A stretch of DNA of 64,000 bases from an uncultured Bacilli bacterium (GCA_934148845.1 CAKPDH010000002.1:1-64000); one strand, 5' to 3'; counted from the first letter of the stretch, positions 9,643 to 18,498 are shown. Notes: generated by a model not told the origin, from the sequence alone. Numbers and translations are program-made.

Positions 9643-10210
9643 CTATCTTATCATATATTTCTTTTTTACCTATCTTAGTAACATTCGAAAACATAACAAA
9701 GTCATCACCAACTACTAAATCTAAATCTTCCAAGATAGAGTTTCTCTGTTTTTGGTGAAGTGTTATTCCTATTTTATCAGTTTTAGTTGCTACTATTGTT
9801 ACTGGTATCTTATAATGTTTTAGGTAATTATACATCATTAAATCATCATTAGATGGTTTATGGCGAAAATCTATAAGCATAAATACTTGTTTTAAATTTG
9901 GCCTATTTTCTAAATAATCTTCCATCATTAATCCAAACTTTTTTTGCTTTTTCTTACTTAGCATCGTAAATCCATATCCAGGAGCATCTACTAAATAAAA
10001 TTTATCATTAACAAGATAAAAATTAATAGTTTGAGTTTTTCCTGGTGTTGCTGAAGTACGAGCATAATTTTTTCTATTTATTAGAGTGTTAATAAAGCTA
10101 CTTTTTCCTACATTACTTTTTCCAACAAGTAAATATTCTGATTTTTGATCAGTTGGATATTGACTTCTTCTAACAGCACTTATTACTAAATCAACACTTG
10201 TTACTTTCAA
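9629..10210 (-). CDS. ysxC: Ribosome biogenesis GTPase YsxC/EngB
   Basis: 193 residues, the usual length of this essential GTPase needed for late large-subunit assembly. All G motifs are visible: G1 GKSNVGKS (about 31-38), G2 TPGKTQT, G3 DAPGYG, G4 TKTDK. No extra domains. In Bacillus ysxC follows lonA or clpX; here neither neighbour is present. Confidence 0.96.
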   Translation of the reverse strand: MKVTSVDLVISAVRRSQYPTDQKSEYLLVGKSNVGKSSFINTLINRKNYARTSATPGKTQTINFYLVNDKFYLVDAPGYGFTMLSKKKQKKFGLMMEDYLENRPNLKQVFMLIDFRHKPSNDDLMMYNYLKHYKIPVTIVATKTDKIGITLHQKQRNSILEDLDLVVGDDFVMFSNVTKIGKKEIYDKIERTM

Positions 10211-10262
10211 GTTCTCTCACTCCTTTAAGCTGCTACAATTATAACATCTAATAAATATTTTG

Positions 10263-11684
10263 TCAAAAATCTAATTTTTTTCTATATAAAAGCGTCATAA
10301 ATAAACCAAGTAGTAATAAAAAAATACCTTTAAAATATATATTTATATCACTTTTATACGTATCTGGAACTTCTACAACAAGTGCTTCATTAACTAAATC
10401 AAATATATATTCTCTATCTTCATTTATTACTATATCAAATCTATCTATTAATTTACAATTTTTCCTGCCCTCTTTTTGAATTAAATAATATTTACCATAT
10501 GGTAATTTAATCTTAATCATTCCATCTTCATCTGTCTTTAATGTATTAATTATATTATTGTTAGAATCATATATTGAAAATATAGCATCCTTCTCTTTAT
10601 TTTTTTTACTTTCATAATATTTATTTATTATAACACTTACTTTAATTTTATTTTCATAAGAATTAACTATTGCTTCTTTGTTATCTTTATTAAGATTAAT
10701 ATAATATATATTATCATCAAGTTGATATCCTATACTAGGTTTTAATTCTTTTATATAATAATTTCCAAGTTCTAAATTATCTACAACTCCCTTACCTTCT
10801 TTATCAGTTATAATAGTTTTTATTAATACATCATCCTTGTATAATCCATACTCTGCACCTTCTACATTAGTTCCTTCCAAATACTTATTTTCACTATCAT
10901 ATTTATTTAATATGATTTTTCCACTATTAACTTCTATTTCTATATTATATTCAATATCATTTATATATCCTGGATATATTAAAGGTTGATATCCTTTTAG
11001 ATAATATAAAATATATTTTTCACTTATAGGACTCTTTCTTATTAAAGATATATTAAATTTTCCATCATATTTAGGATTTATAATAAGCGTATTATCATTT
11101 ATATATGCATCTATATTACTACTTTTAATTTCATAATTTGAAAGTACATTATTACTATCATATATTTTATATTCTTTATTTTTTGTATATTCATAGTGCT
11201 TTTGTATGTTTGGAAGAATAGCATGTTTACTTACTTGTGACTCAATTAACTTTATTTCATCAGAATATTTTAAAATTTTATTTCCATTTAATTTATCAGT
11301 AAAATATATATATCCAACTTTCAAATTTTTCCAAATTAAAAATTGAGTTATTGCATACCACTTCGTATCAGATGCATAATTTTTCATACCATAATAAGCT
11401 ATTAAATTCAACTTATTTAAAGTTTCATCACTTATATTAAATAATTTATCATTTGAATCATATTCAAAATATTCATCTTTGGTATTTATAACTGTATATG
11501 GATCTATACAAAAAACTTTAGTTCCATCTAGTTTTCTATATTCCTCCATATTAAAATAATTTATTCTATTCTCGTTTGATATTTTTACATATGTATTTTT
11601 AATTTTTTCGGTATAAAATTTTGATGCGGCATTAACATTTATAATACCTAAGAATACTATTAGTATAATTATTATTTTCTTCAT
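10263..11684 (-). CDS. Surface adhesin with thioester domain and SpaA/Cna-B-like repeats
   Basis: The ATG at 11684, with AAAGGAG seven bases upstream, is preferred to the ATG at 11753; this gives 473 residues with a signal peptide ending near NVNAA. A thioester-type adhesin domain follows: Cys59 in KVFCIDPY and Gln114 in AITQFLIW, the two residues that form the internal thioester in streptococcal SfbI/Cpa-type adhesins and bind host amines. From about 260 come two prealbumin-like SpaA/Cna-B domains (SGKIILNKYD...GNYYIKEL and VSVIINKYYE...GKYYLIQKEG). Near the end, VPDTY, a hydrophobic helix and RKKLDF look like a variant sortase signal, or just a membrane anchor. No sortase lies nearby. The thioester call rests on the Cys and Gln context. 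Confidence 0.75.
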   Translation of the reverse strand: MKKIIIILIVFLGIINVNAASKFYTEKIKNTYVKISNENRINYFNMEEYRKLDGTKVFCIDPYTVINTKDEYFEYDSNDKLFNISDETLNKLNLIAYYGMKNYASDTKWYAITQFLIWKNLKVGYIYFTDKLNGNKILKYSDEIKLIESQVSKHAILPNIQKHYEYTKNKEYKIYDSNNVLSNYEIKSSNIDAYINDNTLIINPKYDGKFNISLIRKSPISEKYILYYLKGYQPLIYPGYINDIEYNIEIEVNSGKIILNKYDSENKYLEGTNVEGAEYGLYKDDVLIKTIITDKEGKGVVDNLELGNYYIKELKPSIGYQLDDNIYYINLNKDNKEAIVNSYENKIKVSVIINKYYESKKNKEKDAIFSIYDSNNNIINTLKTDEDGMIKIKLPYGKYYLIQKEGRKNCKLIDRFDIVINEDREYIFDLVNEALVVEVPDTYKSDINIYFKGIFLLLLGLFMTLLYRKKLDF

Positions 11685-11863
11685 AAAATCTCCTTTCGGA
11701 TATGTTTTAACACATATTGTAAATAAAAGCAAAAGCCTGTTTTTAAAAAACAAGCCTTTATTTTTTTTAAGATTTTATGATTTTTAGCATTTTTAAATAA
11801 TTTCTAAATTTCAATAAATACAGAAATTTAAAAACTAATATTTTTACATTTTTTAACGTATAG

Positions 11864-12724
11864 TTAAATTATAGGATTTACATGAATTACTGCTAAATAT
11901 ATTTCATCTATTTCTTTTATTATTTGCTTTTCTAACATATCAGCTATAGCATGACTTTCATAAGTAGGCATATTTCCATCTACAAATATTGTTAAAGATA
12001 TTTGATACTTATATCCTACTGGTGTTGAATTAAAATGATTTACTGATTGTATGCTTTTATATTCTTTTATAATATTATATACCTTACTTTTAGTTTCATC
12101 AGATATAGATGTATCCATTAATACTTTATAGCTTTCTATAAATATATTTAAGGCAGATATAATTATCCAAATAGATATTAATATACCAACTAAAGAATCT
12201 ACTATATAAATATTATTAAGCGCAAATATGGATGATATTAAACTTAAGAAAGTAAGTACACAATCATTTCTATGATCAATAGAATTTGCACGTATAAGTA
12301 AATTATTATATTTTTTATATAACTTACTTGTATATATATATAAACCTAATTTTGTTATAATAGTAATTACACACACTATTATGATAAAAATAGAAAATTC
12401 ATATTTGCTTTTAATAAATATTGATACTATTGAATCTTTTAAAACTATTAATGACATAAATATCATAATTATGCTTATAAGCATTGAATATATATACTCA
12501 GCCTTGCCATGACCTAAATTGTGATCATCATCACTTGGCTTACTTGCTATTTTATTTCCAATAAAAGTCATAAATGAAGAAAGTATATCACCTGCACTAT
12601 TAAAAGTATCAGCTATCATAGCTTTACTATTAGTAATAAAACCAATTATACCTTTAATGACAAGTAAAAATATATTAAATATAATACCTATTATACTTGC
12701 CTTTTTTGCATATTTAAATCTCAT
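11864..12724 (-). CDS. Cation diffusion facilitator family transporter
   Basis: 286 residues, six predicted membrane helices and a cytoplasmic C-terminal domain, the normal CDF plan. Metal-site motifs are seen: MIADTFNSAGD in helix 2, DHNLGHGKAEYI in the loop after it, and SIDHRNDC in helix 5. The C-terminal domain carries HFNSTPVGYKYQISLTI and AVIHVNP. It exports divalent metal (Zn, Mn or Fe) in exchange for protons; which one cannot be told here. Its start overlaps the end of the gene at 12714-13229 by 11 bases, so the two are likely cotranscribed. Confidence 0.9.
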   Translation of the reverse strand: MRFKYAKKASIIGIIFNIFLLVIKGIIGFITNSKAMIADTFNSAGDILSSFMTFIGNKIASKPSDDDHNLGHGKAEYIYSMLISIIMIFMSLIVLKDSIVSIFIKSKYEFSIFIIIVCVITIITKLGLYIYTSKLYKKYNNLLIRANSIDHRNDCVLTFLSLISSIFALNNIYIVDSLVGILISIWIIISALNIFIESYKVLMDTSISDETKSKVYNIIKEYKSIQSVNHFNSTPVGYKYQISLTIFVDGNMPTYESHAIADMLEKQIIKEIDEIYLAVIHVNPII

Positions 12725-13229
12725 AACTAAATCCTTTCAATAAAGACATTAATATAAATAACACAAAATAAAATATATATAATATATTTCCAAATTTTAT
12801 AATAGGATATATATTACCTATTACAATTATATCACTGCCACTTAAATAGTATGTCATAAATAAAGAAAATGATATACCTATAAAAAATATAAAATAAAAT
12901 ACATAACTAATTTTTCTATATTTTATTTTATTAAAAGTTAATAACTGAATAATTAAATAAATTAATGAATTAAAAAAATACATATATATATTATTGATTG
13001 GATTACTAAAGTTAAATTTAATAATATTATTACCATAGTAAATAATAATAAATATAATTAATAATATATTTACTATATAATATGTATATTTTAAATATTT
13101 GTTATTATTATTTAAAACAAGGACTAAAAAAAATATAAATGATATAATAACTAATGCATTAAATATATCATATTTAAAAAATAATTTTGATAATTTTATT
13201 GTTTCTAATAAATTGTAATTTAAACTCAT
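12714..13229 (-). CDS. Hypothetical polytopic membrane protein
   Basis: 171 residues, nearly all hydrophobic and rich in Ile, Tyr and Phe, with about five to six membrane helices (e.g. FNALVIISFIFFLVLVL, YLIIQLLTFNK, LYIFYFVLFILMSLL). No conserved motif seen. It lies between the TasA-like gene 13235-13873 (5 bp away) and the CDF gene (overlap), so it belongs to the same minus-strand unit. Function unknown. Confidence 0.6.
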   Translation of the reverse strand: MSLNYNLLETIKLSKLFFKYDIFNALVIISFIFFLVLVLNNNNKYLKYTYYIVNILLIIFIIIYYGNNIIKFNFSNPINNIYMYFFNSLIYLIIQLLTFNKIKYRKISYVFYFIFFIGISFSLFMTYYLSGSDIIVIGNIYPIIKFGNILYIFYFVLFILMSLLKGFSYEI

Positions 13230-13234
13230 AATAC

Positions 13235-13873
13235 CTACTTCTTCAAAAATAACGAATAAACTATCTTTATATTTCCAAAATAAACTTTTAATGGAATATC
13301 TGTCATAGTAGCAAGGGAATCATAATAAATAGTAACTAATACCTCTTTATTATTTCCTTTTAATAATTCTTCTTTTAAATTAGTTTCACTTTTAGTATAC
13401 CATTTATCACCTATTTTTATCTTTATATTGACACCTTCACATGCCTTTGTACTTTTTTCTGTTATAGTACTAGTTACACAAGTTTTAAATTTTCCATTGC
13501 TATTTTCAAGAAAAGTTATACTCTCTAGATAAGCATTATATGCACCATAATTTATAATATAAAGCTTATATGTAACACTCTGTCCAGGTGATGTAAATGT
13601 AGCATGTAAATTTGTTATTATAGAGCCATCTCTACTTATTATTATTGCATCTCCTAGTGCTTTATCCATAGAAGATAAAGGTTTTATTTTACTATACTCT
13701 AAATTATATGGATGACTTGAAAAAGATACTCTAAAATCTTCTTTATTTATTTTATCTATTGTATGTTCAAACTTTACACTAACAGAATATGCCATATAAC
13801 ATATAGTTAAACATATAACAGACGCAATTACAGAAGATATAACTAAATATCTTTCACTTTTGGATTGTTTCAT
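13235..13873 (-). CDS. TasA/BsaA-like exported protein, paralogue of the gene at 50209
   Basis: 212 residues with an N-terminal membrane helix (about 10-28). Clear local similarity to the fibre subunit at 50209-50913: ITNLHATFTSPGQSVTYKL against VSNLHVDFTKPGESVSYKF, YGAYNAYLESITF against FGKYDAYLTNVTF, ACEGVNIKIKI against ACKGIDVSVKI, and a final FGNIKIVYS against FGNITLGYS. Members of the TasA/camelysin kind are secreted by SipW-type peptidases and build amyloid-like fibres. This copy is far from the peptidase at 49017. Its leader lacks the typical GFAAFS region, so it may stay membrane-anchored. Confidence 0.7.
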   Translation of the reverse strand: MKQSKSERYLVISSVIASVICLTICYMAYSVSVKFEHTIDKINKEDFRVSFSSHPYNLEYSKIKPLSSMDKALGDAIIISRDGSIITNLHATFTSPGQSVTYKLYIINYGAYNAYLESITFLENSNGKFKTCVTSTITEKSTKACEGVNIKIKIGDKWYTKSETNLKEELLKGNNKEVLVTIYYDSLATMTDIPLKVYFGNIKIVYSLFLKK

Positions 13874-13932
13874 ACTATCACTGTCCTAACAATTATATTA
13901 TATTAAAATATAGTAAAAATTACAATATCAAA

Positions 13933-15156
13933 CTAATTATATAAAGGCATTTTTATTATTACTTTCGTACCGAATCCATATTTAGAATAATATTCTACAC
14001 TACCATTATGTGCTTCGATTATCTCATAAATTAAAGAAACTCCAAGTCCTGAACCTCTTCTTTTTGTAGTATAAAAAGGTTCTTTTATTTTTCTTAAAAC
14101 ATCTTCATTCATACCTATACCATTATCTTTTATTGTTAGTATATATTTATTATTTTTAATTTCAGAAGATATTGATATTACTCCACTATCTTTTATAGCC
14201 TCAATACTGTTTTTAAGTATATTAATTAGTACTTGACTTAATCTATTGTAATCACCATTTATAAATATTTCATCATCAATTAAATCAAGTGATATATTAA
14301 TATCTTTTCCATTTAATATAGGATTTACTTTACTTAATGTATCTTCTACTAATAAATTTAAATCCATTATATCTAAATCCATATTATTTTTATTAATTAA
14401 TAAGAAATCTTGTAATAATGATAGTAATCTTTCTATTTCTGATTTTATTATTGGTATATATTTACTTACCTTTTTTTGATCATTTACATTTAACATATCT
14501 AAATATCCTTTACAAACAGCAATAGGATTTTTAATTTCATGTGTTATTTTAAATAATGATAATCTAATTTGTTTTTCTTGTTGTAAATTTTTAAATGTCA
14601 TATGAGTTTGCAATATTTCTTTACTACTTTTATATATTATAAATACAATATGCACTAAAAATATATAACTAATTATAATAAGATTTATATTCTTAAAATT
14701 ATAATAAGTATTGTTATACGCATATATCCATATATAATAAAATATAGAATTTACTAATGATAGTAAAGATATAAATAATATATTTTTCATTTTTAACTTG
14801 TTTTTTAATATATAAATTATAAAGCATATTATATAGCCTATTACTAATACATGCATACTTTTAAATATAAAATAATATCTAAATATTATTAAAAGACAAA
14901 ATATATTAGCAAGTATATATTTATTTTTAATATAAGATAAAACAATAATAGTATTTAAAATAAGTATAGGAATTATTATTGGATTATTAACTCCATATTT
15001 TAAAGTTAAAAAGAAAGAAGTAATAAGCATTAATGACTCGTAAATTTTTTTTAATCTTTCTTTTATATTTTTATTTGTAAATAAATAAATTAAAAAAGCT
15101 AATATAGGAAATGTAAGTAGTATACCATCTAAAAATATTATTTCAAATATATTCAT
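13933..15156 (-). CDS. KinB-like membrane sensor histidine kinase (orphan)
   Basis: 407 residues. The first 175 are about six membrane helices with hardly any extracytoplasmic loop, like KinB. Then come a HisKA domain with HEIKNP (His206) and a complete HATPase: N-box with NILKNSIEA (about 313), G1 DNGIGMN (about 344), F-box FYTTK and G2 GSGLGVS (about 368). All residues needed for activity are present. No response regulator is adjacent, as is usual for phosphorelay kinases that feed Spo0F. Upstream of the start lie a TATAAT and three TGNCGAA sites (separate entry). Being a Spo0A-phosphorelay kinase is inference from H-box type, topology, orphan state and these sites. Confidence 0.85.
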   Translation of the reverse strand: MNIFEIIFLDGILLTFPILAFLIYLFTNKNIKERLKKIYESLMLITSFFLTLKYGVNNPIIIPILILNTIIVLSYIKNKYILANIFCLLIIFRYYFIFKSMHVLVIGYIICFIIYILKNKLKMKNILFISLLSLVNSIFYYIWIYAYNNTYYNFKNINLIIISYIFLVHIVFIIYKSSKEILQTHMTFKNLQQEKQIRLSLFKITHEIKNPIAVCKGYLDMLNVNDQKKVSKYIPIIKSEIERLLSLLQDFLLINKNNMDLDIMDLNLLVEDTLSKVNPILNGKDINISLDLIDDEIFINGDYNRLSQVLINILKNSIEAIKDSGVISISSEIKNNKYILTIKDNGIGMNEDVLRKIKEPFYTTKRRGSGLGVSLIYEIIEAHNGSVEYYSKYGFGTKVIIKMPLYN

Positions 15157-15173
15157 AATTAATCACCATTTTT

Positions 15174-15227
15174 ATTATATTAGCTTTATTTGTCGAATTT
15201 TGTCGAATTATGTAAAAAGATGACGAA
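15174..15227 (-). promoter_or_regulatory. Promoter of the kinase gene with three phased Spo0A-box-like sites
   Basis: On the plus strand TGTCGAA stands at 15191-15197 and again at 15201-15207, and TGACGAA at 15221-15227, that is 10 and 20 bp apart. All three match the Bacillus 0A box TGNCGAA. A TATAAT lies on the minus strand at 15179-15174, 11 bp downstream of the first box, so the boxes cover the -35 area; no good TTGACA is seen. The start codon of the kinase is 17 bases past the -10. The third box also lies in the terminator hairpin of the gene at 15231. Confidence 0.6.
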
Positions 15228-15237
15228 ATGTCATCTT
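15217..15237 (-). terminator. Terminator of the EIIB-like gene
   Basis: Eight-bp stem AAGATGAC/GTCATCTT (15217-15224, 15230-15237), 5-base loop, followed by TTT on the minus strand; overlaps the stop codon. Confidence 0.75.
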
Positions 15238-15542
15238 AATTCATTAATATATTTCTTTATTTGTTTTGCACCTGGTCCTAATATTATTTTAAGTTGATCA
15301 TCTATTTCAACAATGCCTTGTGCACCCATTTTTTGAATACCTTCTTTATTTGCTTTTGATACATCTTTTAATGTAACAACAAATCTAGATTTATTTACCT
15401 CATAATTAATAACATTATCTTTTCCACCTAAAAGCATTATTAATTTATTTGCATCCAATTTAAAATCTTTTTTCTTAGATCTTACAATAGCTAGCGCTAC
15501 TATTAGGCCTACAATAATAATTATTATATATTCTAATTTCAT
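15231..15542 (-). CDS. Membrane-anchored PTS EIIB-like domain lacking the phosphorylated cysteine
   Basis: 103 residues: one membrane helix (about 4-21) and then a domain of about 70 residues with the glucose-type EIIB pattern: LIMLLGGKDNV at the start, RFVVTLKD in the middle, MGAQGIVEID and LKIILGPGAKQI at the end. In real EIIB proteins the sequence between NV and RF holds CxTRLR; here it is INYEVNKSRF, so the phosphorylated Cys is missing. No EIIA, EIIC or sugar genes lie nearby. It may be a degenerate domain used as a sensor or structural part; no function can be given. Confidence 0.65.
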   Translation of the reverse strand: MKLEYIIIIIVGLIVALAIVRSKKKDFKLDANKLIMLLGGKDNVINYEVNKSRFVVTLKDVSKANKEGIQKMGAQGIVEIDDQLKIILGPGAKQIKKYINELR

Positions 15543-15635
15543 AATATCACCTAATTAATTATACAATAATTTTCAAAAAAAATAAATATTATTGTATAAA
15601 TATAATATTTAGTGTAATATAATAATGGTGAGATT

Positions 15636-16763
15636 ATGAAAAATACTTCTAAATATAAAATAGATATAAGCCTTTTTTTATATATTTTAGCATTTGCTAT
15701 AATAAGTATAATTACTATTTCAAGTGCTTCACAATTGCTTAATACAAATGGGCTTGTAAGTAAACAAGTTATGTGGTATTTAGTTGGATTTATTTTTATT
15801 TATATTATTATGTTTATTGGTAATAATTTTTTATTAAAAAATGCATTTATATTATATATATTAGGTATTATATCTTTAATATTAGTACTTTTCTTTGGAA
15901 CTCCAATACACGAAGCTAGATGCTGGTTCAAAATACCTGGTATTGGGAATATACAGCCTAGTGAATTTATGAAAATAATTCTAATTATAGTTCTTGGAAA
16001 AATGATTAATAATTTTAAAGAAGAAAACAATTCACCTACAGTTATGGAAGAATTCAAATTCTTATTAAAAGTTATATTTGTAGTTTTAATTCCATCAATA
16101 CTTACATTTTTACAACCAGATACTGGAGTTGTACTTATATATCTTCTAATAACTTTAGTTATGCTTTTTATATCTGGTATAAGATATAGATGGTTTTTTA
16201 TATTATTCTTAACATTTGCTGTTAGTATTGGTTTTATACTTATAACTTATTTTTTTAACAATGATTTATTTATAAAAATATTTGGGTCTTCATTTTTTCT
16301 TAGAGTAGATAGATTACTTGCTTGGAAAAGTGGTAGTGGATATCAACTTGAAAATGGAATAACTGCAATTAGTACAGGTGGAATACTTGGATATGGTATA
16401 AATAATACACCTATTTATTTTCCAGAACCTCAAACTGATTTTATATTTGCCGTTTTAGCTAATAATTTTGGATTTATAGGAACTATTTTATTTATTATAC
16501 TTATTATGTTTTTTGATTTTAAGCTTATCAAGCTTGCTATAGAAAGTCCAAGTAACACTAATAAATATATAATTGGTGGTATTATTGGAATGCTTATATA
16601 TCAACAATTTCAAAATATAGGCATGACTTTAGGAATCATGCCTATTACAGGTATCACACTACCATTTATAAGTTATGGTGGATCTAGTTTATTAAGCTAT
16701 ATGATGATTGTTGGAATAGTATTTAACATATCAAATGAAAATATAAGATATAGGAATAAGTAA
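15636..16763 (+). CDS. SEDS-family peptidoglycan polymerase, FtsW/RodA type
   Basis: 375 residues and about ten membrane helices. Family motifs: GARCWFKIPG-like (EARCWFKIPGIG) and IQPSEFMKI near residues 100-115, PDTGVVLIYL near 165, GILGYGINN and PEPQTDFIFAVLANNFGFIG near 265-285, and ITGITLPFISYGGSSLL near the C-terminus. SEDS proteins polymerise glycan strands together with a class B PBP, for elongation (RodA) or division (FtsW/SpoVE). Which one cannot be decided: no mreBCD, ftsZ or PBP gene is near. It is one of the few plus-strand genes; GGTGAG lies just before the ATG. Confidence 0.92.
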   Translation: MKNTSKYKIDISLFLYILAFAIISIITISSASQLLNTNGLVSKQVMWYLVGFIFIYIIMFIGNNFLLKNAFILYILGIISLILVLFFGTPIHEARCWFKIPGIGNIQPSEFMKIILIIVLGKMINNFKEENNSPTVMEEFKFLLKVIFVVLIPSILTFLQPDTGVVLIYLLITLVMLFISGIRYRWFFILFLTFAVSIGFILITYFFNNDLFIKIFGSSFFLRVDRLLAWKSGSGYQLENGITAISTGGILGYGINNTPIYFPEPQTDFIFAVLANNFGFIGTILFIILIMFFDFKLIKLAIESPSNTNKYIIGGIIGMLIYQQFQNIGMTLGIMPITGITLPFISYGGSSLLSYMMIVGIVFNISNENIRYRNK

Positions 16764-17040
16764 TTTATAATTTTAATTTTTTTATTATTCTTGTATCACA
16801 TTCATATTCTAAACTTAAGGTTTCAAAATTAAATTTTATATCTCTTCTTTAGTATTTGTATCATATTTATGTATACTCTTTTGAATATATATTTTAACAT
16901 ATAAAAATGTAGAATAAGCAACAAAATATTGGCTAGATTTCTACATTTTATTTTACAATTTACAATAAAGAGGGATATTTCATAGCCCACCATCGGTCAA
17001 TTTATTCTTATTTTTAGTTATTCCAACATCATTTGACATT
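16764..17040. other. Intergenic region between convergent genes, with one long-loop hairpin
   Basis: 277 AT-rich bases between the ends of the FtsW/RodA gene and the InlB-repeat gene. An 11-bp perfect inverted repeat AAAATGTAGAA/TTCTACATTTT (16904-16914, 16939-16949) encloses a 24-base loop and could end transcription on either strand. A minus-strand ATG at 17039 opens only 19 codons (down to 16980) and gives nothing recognisable. Nothing else seen. Confidence 0.5.
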
Positions 17041-18498
17041 TTAATTTGTTTGTCTTCTATAGATAATTACCAAAGCACCAGCAAGTCCAATAATTGATAA
17101 AATACCTGTTGCTAAATAAATCATAACATTATCTCCTGTTTTAGGATTTTCTATTATATTTTGATTTAATGATTTTTCTGTTGCGATTATTCCATATTCA
17201 CTTAAATGAGTTGTTTCAAATACTATATATCCATCTTCTATTGTTGCTGGTATAGTTTCTTGTATTTGGTTATCTTTAATATAAACTACTTCATATTTTT
17301 TATAACCTTTTAAATCTTCTGGTAAAGCAATTTTTATTTTCATTTTAGTATCATTAATTTTAACAACTTGACCATTTTCTAATACATTAATATCAACCAC
17401 ATATTTAACATTCTTATCAGCAAGTTCTTTTTTAACTTCAACTTTTTTAATATCTAATACATAATTCTTACTAATTTCTTTATTAAATATGATACTAGCT
17501 TTTACTTCACCATCATTTTTGATTTCATTATTTTTAACCCAAGAAGCATATAAAGTTATATTTTTATATCTTTCATAACCATTTTCTTCTTTTATTTTAG
17601 TATCTTTTTCAAACTCTTTATCTGTTTTTTCATCTATATCCCAAAATCTCCAGTAAACATAATTATAATTTTCTCCGCTTCCGTCTTTTTTAGTATTCCA
17701 ACCATTAAAGATATAACCATCTCTTACTGGAATATATGGTAATAGTGACATAATTGTTCCTGAATTTCCTCCACCTATATAGTCATAACTATTAGATTCT
17801 TTATCATTTAGTTTACCGCCATTAGCATTTAGTTTTAGTACAATTCCATCACCTTTAAAAGTATCTTGAGTATATGTAGCAGTTATTTCTATACAATCAC
17901 GATTAGCAAAATAACTAGAATTAATAGAAGTTACAATTTTTCCGTCTAACTCCCATCCAAAAAAAGTATAACCTTCTCTTATAGGTACATATTTTTTTAA
18001 ATCAACAGTTTTAAATTCCGTACTTTTACTTGTTAATTTTATAATTTTTTCCCCGTCTATTGTTCCTGCAAAACCATCAAGTGTTATATAATACGTACCT
18101 GTTCCTTGTAATGGTTTCTCAGAAAATCTTGCATAAAGAGTCAAGCTATTTGTGTATGATTGCCCTTCAAGCTCTCTACTCCAACTAAAATCAGTTATTG
18201 CTATGTCTTCTTTAGACTTTTCACCCACAAAACTTCCCCAATATGCAAATTCAGTTCTACCATTAAAAGGTACAATATCTTTTGTTAATTCAGATAATTT
18301 AACTGTAGTTTCTCCTTCGGCAACATTGAATTTTATAATCTTTTGATTTTCACCATCAATACTAACATTTTCATCAGAACTAGTTAATATTAATATATAT
18401 TTACCATCATCACTAATCGTTAAAGCATTTACTGAAGATATTCCTAAAATAGTAACTACTGCTATTAACATCATAAATAATGTTTTTTTTAAATTCAT
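17041..18498 (-). CDS. Sortase-type surface protein with InlB-like repeats
   Basis: 485 residues. A signal peptide (LFMMLIAVVTILGISSVNA) is followed by several repeats of the InlB B-repeat/Flg_new type, known by phrases such as REGYTFFGWELDG, RDGYIFNGWNTKKDGSG and LYASWV. A beta-rich domain of about 330-440 precedes the C-terminal sorting signal: NPKTG, a hydrophobic helix, and RRQTN. NPKTG differs from classic LPXTG and resembles motifs used by class B-like or gut-clostridial sortases. The protein is thus secreted, cut and linked to the wall, and may act in adhesion. No sortase gene lies in the window. Good GGAGG start. Confidence 0.85.
   Translation of the reverse strand: MNLKKTLFMMLIAVVTILGISSVNALTISDDGKYILILTSSDENVSIDGENQKIIKFNVAEGETTVKLSELTKDIVPFNGRTEFAYWGSFVGEKSKEDIAITDFSWSRELEGQSYTNSLTLYARFSEKPLQGTGTYYITLDGFAGTIDGEKIIKLTSKSTEFKTVDLKKYVPIREGYTFFGWELDGKIVTSINSSYFANRDCIEITATYTQDTFKGDGIVLKLNANGGKLNDKESNSYDYIGGGNSGTIMSLLPYIPVRDGYIFNGWNTKKDGSGENYNYVYWRFWDIDEKTDKEFEKDTKIKEENGYERYKNITLYASWVKNNEIKNDGEVKASIIFNKEISKNYVLDIKKVEVKKELADKNVKYVVDINVLENGQVVKINDTKMKIKIALPEDLKGYKKYEVVYIKDNQIQETIPATIEDGYIVFETTHLSEYGIIATEKSLNQNIIENPKTGDNVMIYLATGILSIIGLAGALVIIYRRQTN

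Noticed and set aside
11725..11760. Apparent terminator AAGCCTGTTTTT...AAAAAACAAGCCTTTATTTTTTTT behind the CDF gene
   Set aside because: On checking, the two GC-containing parts are not complementary (both read GCCT), so there is no good stem; not listed as terminator.
15592..15635. TTGTAT-N17-TAATAT as promoter of the FtsW/RodA gene
   Set aside because: The expected transcription start would cut away the ribosome binding site; another TATAAT at 15601 lacks a -35 box. The true promoter is not clear.
16980..17039. Nineteen-codon frame behind the InlB-repeat gene
   Set aside because: It has an ATG but no clear binding site of its own and no recognisable sequence; too short to support.
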